A stretch of 64,000 nucleotides of DNA. It comes from Paenibacillus sp. 32352. Its GTDB lineage: Bacteria > Bacillota > Bacilli > Paenibacillales > NBRC-103111. The notes below the pieces were generated by a model that had not been told where the DNA came from, did not search any database, and saw only the letters and a program-made list of their open reading frames with translations. Made by a program: the position numbers and the translations under genes. Positions within the stretch are counted from its first letter, which is position 1. Every line of letters begins with the position of its first letter. This document shows, in pieces, positions 57,621 to 64,000 of the stretch. The DNA lies in the NCBI RefSeq assembly GCF_002042965.1, contig NZ_MZNT01000014.1:1-64000 (forward strand), read 5' to 3'.

Positions 57621-59153
57621 TTATTTGCCACCAACGCTTTTATATTGTTCGTTAAATTCATCGATGATTTTTTGACCGCCATCGTTTTGCCATTTCTTGA
57701 TAGCTGCTTGGTAACCGGCGTCATCAATTTTGCCCATAACATATTGGTACGTTGCGTCTTTGATCAGATCCTGCAGTCTTGCGCCTTTTTCGTTATACGT
57801 TTTGGAATCCAACGAGACAGTAGGATCAGTTACCATGAATTTCGCAGCTGCGTTGGACAGAGTGTTTGCTTTCTCAGCAACCGGCAATGTGTAGAAAGAA
57901 GGCGTAATATTCGTTGTTTCATACAGAGCCATGTTTAAGTAAGGTCTTACTTCTTTCTCAATGAGTTTGCTGTCCGTAGAAGGCAATACCTTGCCGTCCT
58001 TCATCGTGTAATGCTCGTTTTCCACACCGTATTTCAACAGGTTGGCAACTTCCGGCGAATAGAACTTATCCATGACGTTCAGGATGTTTTTCAGATCATT
58101 CTCGGTTTTAACGGAGGATTTAGGGAACAGAACAACGGTTCCGTAGCCTGGAAGTCCCCAAGTAATGTTTTTACCGGATTTATCCTTAATTTCGTTAACT
58201 ACATCAAATTTCGCTTCAGGGATGTTTTTCTCTGTTTTCTCTTGCATTGTTTTTACATCGCCCATAGTTCCGATGTAGGCTCCGGCTCTGCCTGTGTACA
58301 TCAGGTTCTGCTGGTCGGTTTTACTTGTTACAGGGAAGTCTTGGTTGATCAAGCCTTCGTCACGCAGCTTTTTGTAAAACTTCAGCGTATCCATGTAGCC
58401 TGGGGTCATAAATTCCGGTGTCAGCTTGCCGTCTTGAACGCCCCAGCCATTCGGAGTGCCGAAGTACATGGAGACGGTTTTGAACGAACCGTAGACTAAA
58501 TCGTTACGGTCAGCCAAAGGAATCGTTTTGCCGCCGCCCGCCAAATCGGCTTCTTTAAATTTCTTAAGCATGTTATACAAATCATCAACGGTTTGCGGAG
58601 CCGGAATACCTAATTTATCCGCCCAGTCTTTACGATAGATCAAGCCGGAGCGAGCCGGTTGTCTTTCCTGGTACAGGGAGTAGATTTTGCCCCCGACTTC
58701 TGTGTTTTTCAAAACCTTTGGATCCAGATTCTTCAGATTCGGATAATCCTTCAAATAAGGACCTACTTCCCAGAATTGGCCGTTCTTGATTGCATCTCTC
58801 ATCAAGATGAAGGATGCCTGGTTTTTAAGGTAAACCACTTGCGGCAGGGAGCCTGTTGCAAATGCCGCTTGGAACTTCTCATCATAAGAACCATCTGGTA
58901 CCCATTGAATATCAAGCTCGGAGTTTGTTTTTTGTTCCAGCAATTTTTCGATTTTATCCGACGGTACTTCTGGTGATTGCAGATCGGCCATCACTGTAAT
59001 TTTAACCGGTCCGGCACTGTTACCGTTCGAGTTTGATGCTGCGCCGTTAGAATCCGTACCTTTACTGCTGCTGCAGCCGGCAATGACGGAGCCGGCAAGA
59101 GCAAGGGTACATACTGCACTGATCCATTTCAAATCTTTTGAAGATTTACTCAT
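57621..59153 (-). CDS. extracellular solute-binding lipoprotein, LplA-like (1)
   Basis: 510 aa. Signal peptide with lipobox IAGC (Cys about 26), a Ser/Asn-rich linker, and a family-1 sugar-binding domain with IQWVPDGSYDEKFQAAFATG, GLIYRKDWADKLG and DRNDLVYGSFKT. Binds complex sugars for the CUT1 importer. Aligns end to end with the product of 59667, so a paralog. GGGAGGAAGAG upstream. Confidence 0.93.
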   Translation of the reverse strand: MSKSSKDLKWISAVCTLALAGSVIAGCSSSKGTDSNGAASNSNGNSAGPVKITVMADLQSPEVPSDKIEKLLEQKTNSELDIQWVPDGSYDEKFQAAFATGSLPQVVYLKNQASFILMRDAIKNGQFWEVGPYLKDYPNLKNLDPKVLKNTEVGGKIYSLYQERQPARSGLIYRKDWADKLGIPAPQTVDDLYNMLKKFKEADLAGGGKTIPLADRNDLVYGSFKTVSMYFGTPNGWGVQDGKLTPEFMTPGYMDTLKFYKKLRDEGLINQDFPVTSKTDQQNLMYTGRAGAYIGTMGDVKTMQEKTEKNIPEAKFDVVNEIKDKSGKNITWGLPGYGTVVLFPKSSVKTENDLKNILNVMDKFYSPEVANLLKYGVENEHYTMKDGKVLPSTDSKLIEKEVRPYLNMALYETTNITPSFYTLPVAEKANTLSNAAAKFMVTDPTVSLDSKTYNEKGARLQDLIKDATYQYVMGKIDDAGYQAAIKKWQNDGGQKIIDEFNEQYKSVGGK

Positions 59154-59616
59154 TTTCTCTTCCTCCCAATTTCATCACTATATGGTTCAAAGTTGTTCAA
59201 AAGGTTTGTACGTAATTGCTTGTTCTCTTTTCGAGTTATAATGTAACCCTTAATTCAGATTTCGTACATTATCCCTGACTCACATCTTATAAACCCAGTA
59301 ACGGCGCGGGTTTGCGCCTATCTTATATGCAGAAATTAACCTTATATAGCCCCTATGTAATTGCGAAATCTACACGCTGCCGGGGCTAAAGATAGTCTTG
59401 TTGAGAGCCGCTTTCGAGTCTTTTGTGCCCATTCTGCCCCCTTACATTCCACCTACTAGAACAGGTACGTAGAACCAGGACGATCAACAGGGTATGATTG
59501 AGAGGATACTCGACCTTCCAATATTTGTTAGTTAATAGACAAAAATCCCCACAAAGCGGGACCTCGACATCCAAGCTAAATTCATATTTTGCGGGAGAAT
59601 CCAGATGATAAAAGTT
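59154..59616. other. intergenic region between the two binding-protein genes
   Basis: About 460 bp. Carries the upstream region of the first binding-protein gene, with AT-rich possible -10 sites around 59235-59250. No gene; small open frames have no ribosome site. Confidence 0.5.
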
Positions 59617-59648
59617 CAAAAAACCCGCCAAGAAGAACTTGGCAGGTT
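59617..59648 (-). terminator. terminator after second binding-protein gene
   Basis: AACCTGCCAAG / CTTGGCGGGTT followed by TTTT on the minus strand. It separates the two paralogous genes into different units. Confidence 0.9.
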
Positions 59649-59666
59649 ACGCTAGCGTGACGCATT

Positions 59667-61199
59667 TTATGGGTTATTCGACTTGCTTTTGCTATAGGAT
59701 TCTTCGAACTCTTTAATGATCTGGGATCCGCCCCTGCTCTTCCAGATTTCAATTTCATTCCGGAAGCCGGCGGCATCAATTTTACCGAGAATGTAGTTAT
59801 AGGTTGCATTGGTCATGATAGAGGCTAATTCCGTCCCATGGGCATCGTAATATAGAGAAGACAAGCCTAGGGTCGGATCATGAATCAAGATGTTATCGTT
59901 ATCGGCGACAAGCTTATTCACCTGCTGAAGGATAGGCTCCTGGTCCGTTTCGCTCTGCTTCAGCAAATTCGGGTTGCTGATATTCGCAATCATAAGCGAC
60001 AGCAAGGGACGAACCTCTGCATTCATGCGCTGGAACATATCCGGGGGAACGGCCACTTGTCCGTCCTTCAATACATAATGCCTTCCTTCCTGACCGTACA
60101 GCATCAGATTGGCAATATCCTTATTCATGGTCTTGTCAAAAAAAGCAAGAATCGCCTTCAAATCCTCCTGCGTCTTGATCGCTTTCTTGGAGAAAAGGAA
60201 CAATCCGCTGTAATCCGGAATCGACCAGATCCCATACCCTTTGGGTCCTTGGATACGATTGACGAGCGCCATCTCGGCGTTAGAGTTCACCTGCTTCATC
60301 TCTTCAAGCATTCGCGGCGCATCGGATAGGCTGCCGATATAGACGCCCGCCTTCCCGCTGATCATCATATACCGCTGTACCTGCTTGCTGGCCACAGGGA
60401 AATCCTTGTTCATAATATTCTCGCTGTATAGTCGTTTCACAAAATTCATCGTATCCATATACTCCGGCGTTGCGAAGTCCGGAATAAAAGTGCCCCCGGA
60501 TAACAGCCAGTTATTCGGCGTCCCGAAATAGGAGCTTAAGGTCTTGAAAGCGCCGTATACCAAATCATTACGGTCGGTCAATCCGATCGTATCCTGCTTC
60601 CCGTTGCCGTCCGGATCGTCCAGCGTGAACGCCTTGATGACCTGGTACAGCTCCTCGGTCGTGGACGGCTCTTTGAGATGCAGCCGGTCCAGCCAATCCT
60701 CGCGGATCATAATGCCTTGACGGGAAGATGACCGTTCATTGTACAGGCCGTAATATTTGCCGTCGAGCTTCGTCTCGTCCAGCGTCTTCTTGCTTAGGTT
60801 TTTCAAATTCGGGTAGTAGTCCAAATAAGGGCCGATGTCCCAGAACATATCGGATCGTATGGAATTTTTGACCAAATTATAGTCGATCTGTCTGACATAG
60901 GTTACCTGCTTTAATGTATTCGTTTCCAGTGCATTCAGCATTTTGCTCGTATAAATATCATCCGGGACCCATTGAACGTTCAGTTCCACGCCCGTTTTTT
61001 GATTCAGCTCATTCATCAGTTCATCCGTAGGCGGCTTGGGCTGGAACAACGGCACCATCATACTGATAGGAGTCGGCACCGGCTTGTCCTTCTCCGTCTC
61101 GGAGCTGTTTTGTCCTGAGGAACAGGAGCTAAGAAGCACGGCGGACAGAAGGGCGAGCGCAAGCAGTCGGATCCAACGCGGGGAATACCAGCGGTTCAT
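59667..61199 (-). CDS. extracellular solute-binding lipoprotein, LplA-like (2)
   Basis: 510 aa from the ATG 61199 (GGAGG 11 nt upstream; 9 codons of open frame precede it). Lipobox LSSC. Same layout as the protein at 57621: VQWVPDDIYTSKM, YGLYNERSSSRQGIMIREDWLDRL and LTDRNDLVYGAFKTLSSYFGTP. Has its own terminator and faces the YesN-like regulator, so it may be the sensor-linked partner. Confidence 0.92.
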   Translation of the reverse strand: MNRWYSPRWIRLLALALLSAVLLSSCSSGQNSSETEKDKPVPTPISMMVPLFQPKPPTDELMNELNQKTGVELNVQWVPDDIYTSKMLNALETNTLKQVTYVRQIDYNLVKNSIRSDMFWDIGPYLDYYPNLKNLSKKTLDETKLDGKYYGLYNERSSSRQGIMIREDWLDRLHLKEPSTTEELYQVIKAFTLDDPDGNGKQDTIGLTDRNDLVYGAFKTLSSYFGTPNNWLLSGGTFIPDFATPEYMDTMNFVKRLYSENIMNKDFPVASKQVQRYMMISGKAGVYIGSLSDAPRMLEEMKQVNSNAEMALVNRIQGPKGYGIWSIPDYSGLFLFSKKAIKTQEDLKAILAFFDKTMNKDIANLMLYGQEGRHYVLKDGQVAVPPDMFQRMNAEVRPLLSLMIANISNPNLLKQSETDQEPILQQVNKLVADNDNILIHDPTLGLSSLYYDAHGTELASIMTNATYNYILGKIDAAGFRNEIEIWKSRGGSQIIKEFEESYSKSKSNNP

Positions 61200-61462
61200 T
61201 ATGATTCCATCCTCCTTCCACCTCATTCTAACATTTCATTATACACGAAAAAAGTCGAAAAACTGGCCTATCGTGACGAAATTTTGTTATATTTGTCATG
61301 AATACGCATTGATATAACAACTTTAACCTTGCTACAATTAGAATAGCGCTTTCCGGCCTGCTCTCTCAAACGTGAGGCGGCGTGGAAGAGGAACGGATAG
61401 ATCAAGCTGAACGGCGGATCAAGCGCTGTGCTTATTTTACTATTACGAGGGGAGGTCGACCT

Positions 61463-63775
61463 ATGAGAAAATACAGCTTTTTAACGAAAATGACGCTGTT
61501 CGGCTGTATTTTGTGTACGCTTCCCGTTATCTTTATAGGTTTCTTTTCCTATATGAAATCTTCCAAGGAAATTCAAAAGCAGGTCAATTCGGAGCAGCTC
61601 CAAATATTGACCCAAATGAACTCCAATGTAGAGCAGACACTGCAAACCGTCAATCATGCCCTGGACCAGCTGAACAACTCTACCGTAATGTCCGAGGCGC
61701 TGCGGCGTCCCTTAACCGAACAGGATTTCATGCTATATAAGGATTTGCGTAAGGAAATCAGCAATACCCAGTCGTTTTATACGAATCTGGAGGATGTCGT
61801 TATCGTGAATCTGAAGCAAAACTGGATGCTCAAAAACTCCGGCTTTTACCGGATGGACCAGTACATTCACCGCTCCCAGATCGCCAATCAGATGATGCTT
61901 CCTAACTCGACATCCTGGGTGCTGAACCCGAGCCTTTGGTTTTACAGTGAAGAGAAGGCCAATGCGAGCACATGCCCTTATACGATCAGTCTTGTCCAGA
62001 AGCTGCCTACCCAGGACCTGGATAAATACGGACTGGCTATTGCCAATATTTCATCGTGTAATATGCCGGGTATCCTGAATTATAAGCCCCGGGAGTCTGA
62101 AACGGTGATGATCTTGGACGATCAAGACCGGGTTATTTACCATAATGACCCTTCCATGATCGGAAGGTATGCTATCAACACGGGCTTCATCAAAAATCCG
62201 GCGATCTTCGACAAGACCTCTGATCAATTCCAAACGGAGGTTAACGGAAAGAAATATACGGCAACCTATCTGCGGTCCTCCTACAACAACTGGATCTATA
62301 TGTCGGCTATTTCCATAGATAGTCTCACCAAGGAATCCGTAAAAATACGGAATTATACCATTCTGATCAGCGTAATTGTCGTTCTGGTCTTTATGACCGT
62401 GGCCTGGATCTTCTCCCGGAGAATGTATAGTCCCATCCGGCGCATGATCAAGCAGATCCCTGTGAAGGATTCGAACATAAACGGACCGCGATTGAACGAA
62501 TTCGACATTATCGGCCGGACGATGCAGGACCTGTCCTTGTCCAAAAGCCGATTGGAGCAGGAAACGCACCGGCATTATCAGCAAGCCAGGGACCTTTTTC
62601 TGATGAAGCTGTTTCAAGGAACGATGCGCCGTAAAGATATTATGGAGAAAATCGAGCATCTCGGCTTCATCGAAAAGCTGAGCGACTGGAAGGTCATGTC
62701 CGTCATCACTATCCAGATCGATACGCTTGATAATACCTCCTATGAGAAGGACGATCTGGACCTGCTCCTGTTCGCCGTCAGCAACATTGCTGAGGAAACG
62801 ATTCCGAAGGAATTCAGCCTTCCGCCGGCCACGATCGATCAAACTCTCGTTATCCTGGTCGGTCAGCAGGAACGTCATTCTGAGCAGTATAACAGCTGGA
62901 TCTATTCCCTGACGGAATCTTTACAGCAGATGATTCAAAATGTTCTGAAGCTGAAAATGAGCATCGGCATCAGCCTTCCGTTCGACGATCTGAAGCATAC
63001 GAGCATCGCTTACCGGGAGGGACTGGAGGCGTTAAAGCACCGCATTCACCTGGGAGTCGGCGTTATCATTCATTATGCCAATATGAACGCGGGCAAGCAC
63101 CAGATGAACCTGGATTATCCATGGCTGACAGAGAGCGAAATGTTCGATGCTATCCGCTTGGCGGACGAAGAGAAGGTCATGGAGCATTTCGAGCATTTGT
63201 TCCAGGTTATTTTCAAGCATGAGATGTCGCCGCAGGAATACCAGGTTCCTATCATGAGATTGTTGAATAATCTGCTGATCATGATTCAGGAGGCCGGTAT
63301 TCGTCTTAACCAGCTCAATCCCGGAGGAGAATCGTTCTATGAAGAGCTGAATAAGCTGCACATCGGCAAGGAGATTGAGGAATGGTTCCTGTCGAGGCTT
63401 ATTCTTCCTCTCATTCAAATCTTCCGCGAGCGGCTGGACTCGCAGTACCAGAGCATATCCGAGACGGTCCTCGACCGCATTCACAAGCAGTTCGATACCG
63501 ATCTTACCATTGAGCAGTGTGCGGCCGACCTGCATTATAACGCGAACTATCTGAGCAGCGTATTTCGCAAGGAAACCGGTCAAACCTTTAGCGAATACCT
63601 CACGGCCTTCCGCATAACCATGGCTAAGAAATGGTTAATCGAAACCGATATGCCTATTAAAGATATCGCTCAAAGACTGCAGTATCAGCCACAGAACTTC
63701 AACCGCTTTTTCCGTAAGCAAGAAGGGATGACACCGGGACAGTACCGGGAAAGCTTCCGCAAAAATCAGTCCTGA
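61463..63775 (+). CDS. membrane-bound AraC regulator, YesN-like
   Basis: 770 aa from the ATG with GGGGAGG 7 nt upstream (80 bp of open frame precede it). TM1 about 8-30, an extracellular Cache-like sensor (about 35-290), TM2 about 297-320, then a HAMP-like linker, a cytoplasmic middle domain and a C-terminal AraC double helix-turn-helix (about 670-768; LTIEQCAADLHYNANYLSSVFRKETG, PIKDIAQRLQYQPQNFNRFFRKQEG). It senses sugars or a loaded binding protein and controls nearby transport genes; it is divergent from one of them. Confidence 0.92.
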   Translation: MRKYSFLTKMTLFGCILCTLPVIFIGFFSYMKSSKEIQKQVNSEQLQILTQMNSNVEQTLQTVNHALDQLNNSTVMSEALRRPLTEQDFMLYKDLRKEISNTQSFYTNLEDVVIVNLKQNWMLKNSGFYRMDQYIHRSQIANQMMLPNSTSWVLNPSLWFYSEEKANASTCPYTISLVQKLPTQDLDKYGLAIANISSCNMPGILNYKPRESETVMILDDQDRVIYHNDPSMIGRYAINTGFIKNPAIFDKTSDQFQTEVNGKKYTATYLRSSYNNWIYMSAISIDSLTKESVKIRNYTILISVIVVLVFMTVAWIFSRRMYSPIRRMIKQIPVKDSNINGPRLNEFDIIGRTMQDLSLSKSRLEQETHRHYQQARDLFLMKLFQGTMRRKDIMEKIEHLGFIEKLSDWKVMSVITIQIDTLDNTSYEKDDLDLLLFAVSNIAEETIPKEFSLPPATIDQTLVILVGQQERHSEQYNSWIYSLTESLQQMIQNVLKLKMSIGISLPFDDLKHTSIAYREGLEALKHRIHLGVGVIIHYANMNAGKHQMNLDYPWLTESEMFDAIRLADEEKVMEHFEHLFQVIFKHEMSPQEYQVPIMRLLNNLLIMIQEAGIRLNQLNPGGESFYEELNKLHIGKEIEEWFLSRLILPLIQIFRERLDSQYQSISETVLDRIHKQFDTDLTIEQCAADLHYNANYLSSVFRKETGQTFSEYLTAFRITMAKKWLIETDMPIKDIAQRLQYQPQNFNRFFRKQEGMTPGQYRESFRKNQS

Positions 63776-63819
63776 TTTAGCTGCCGAATGCCTGTTGGCG
63801 AGCAGCAGCAAACGAAAAC

Positions 63820-63855
63820 AAGCTGACTTCATCACGAAGTCAGCTTATTTCTTTA
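63820..63855 (+). terminator. terminator after YesN-like gene
   Basis: AAGCTGACTTC-ATCAC-GAAGTCAGCTT followed by a T-rich stretch. Confidence 0.88.
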
Positions 63856-63863
63856 TCTTATGA

Positions 63864-64000
63864 TTACCGGAGGCCATGCGTCAGTCCGATCATGGTCAGC
63901 AGCCCTGCTATGAAGGCAAAGGTTGCCGGCCGCTCATGCCCGTCGCCATGGCTTTCGGGGATCAGCTCCTTGTACACGACATAAAGCATCGCACCGGCTG
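63864..64000 (-). CDS. ZIP family metal transporter, C-terminal part
   Basis: Only the last 44 codons are present; the gene runs off the right edge. Minus-strand reading gives AGAMLYVVYKELIPESH followed by DGHERPATFAFIAGLLTMIG and a stop at 63864. The GAMLYV..ELIPE motif is characteristic of ZIP (ZupT-like) zinc/iron importers. The preceding part is not visible. Confidence 0.75.
   Translation of the reverse strand, partial: AGAMLYVVYKELIPESHGDGHERPATFAFIAGLLTMIGLTHGLR

Noticed and set aside
1..64000. CRISPR array, prophage or tRNA genes
   Set aside because: No regularly spaced identical repeats, no integrase, terminase or cas-like proteins, and no cloverleaf with a conserved TTCGA arm was seen.

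Overview
This window looks like a chromosomal segment of a Paenibacillus-type member of the Bacillota. The evidence is strong AGGAGG-type ribosome binding sites with frequent TTG and GTG starts, UvsE, a CxC bacilliredoxin, a YneF-type protein, AcpS, Lpl/CUT1 sugar transport without its own ATPase, a membrane-bound YesN-like AraC regulator, and base composition near 50% GC. No phage, complete transposon, CRISPR array or tRNA gene was seen. Most of it is ordinary core and sugar-related genome; the unusual material is mainly in regulators and intergenic regions.

Layout. 1-365: tandem minus-strand promoters and a boxA-like leader that appear to drive an rRNA operon beyond the left edge. 387-6317: suhB, fabI, uvsE, ddl and an amidase-domain gene, all minus. 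6635-12455: acnA, a chemotaxis receptor with a SigD-like promoter, and an IclR regulator; acnA and the IclR gene share an identical 17-bp palindrome. 12574-19431: small membrane protein, membrane-anchored hydrolase, folE, YneF-type protein, HD-GYP protein, ogt, queG, lepB and a DUF402 phosphatase. 19640-19815: a probable c-di-AMP (ydaO-type) riboswitch aptamer. 19938-26827: GNAT genes, a Fur-boxed siderophore-binding lipoprotein, xylA of actinobacterial type, asparaginase, cutC and a 58-residue protein. 26928-34502: sodA, a second HD-GYP gene coupled to a Crp/Fnr regulator, mutY, an AraC regulator, cytochrome c, a SIMPL protein, DinB and a thioesterase. 34533-40060: acpS, nadE, bacilliredoxin, a DUF3905-like protein, a 42-residue protein, polysaccharide deacetylase and a BaiN/HI0933-type flavoprotein. 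40109-42361: GH28 hydrolase and an unknown partner. 42584-48425: abgT/abgA/abgB-like p-aminobenzoyl-glutamate use genes with an unusual regulator. 48912-55521: cation efflux, membrane and Nudix proteins, a second IclR regulator facing a stand-alone DRE-TIM aldolase, PepSY and radical SAM proteins. 55657-63775: a CUT1 carbohydrate importer with two paralogous binding lipoproteins and a divergent YesN-like regulator. The right edge cuts a ZIP metal transporter.

Most interesting signals. (1) An operator shared by the IclR regulator and acnA, suggesting TCA-cycle control by a local regulator. (2) A c-di-AMP riboswitch with no classical target, upstream of DUF402-lepB. (3) Two copies of a roughly 170-200 bp folded intergenic element whose stems keep pairing while their sequence differs. 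(4) A regulator joining a degenerate GGDEF-like domain to a winged helix inside an abg cluster, with candidate direct-repeat operators at two promoters. All function calls come from sequence reading only; no database search was run.
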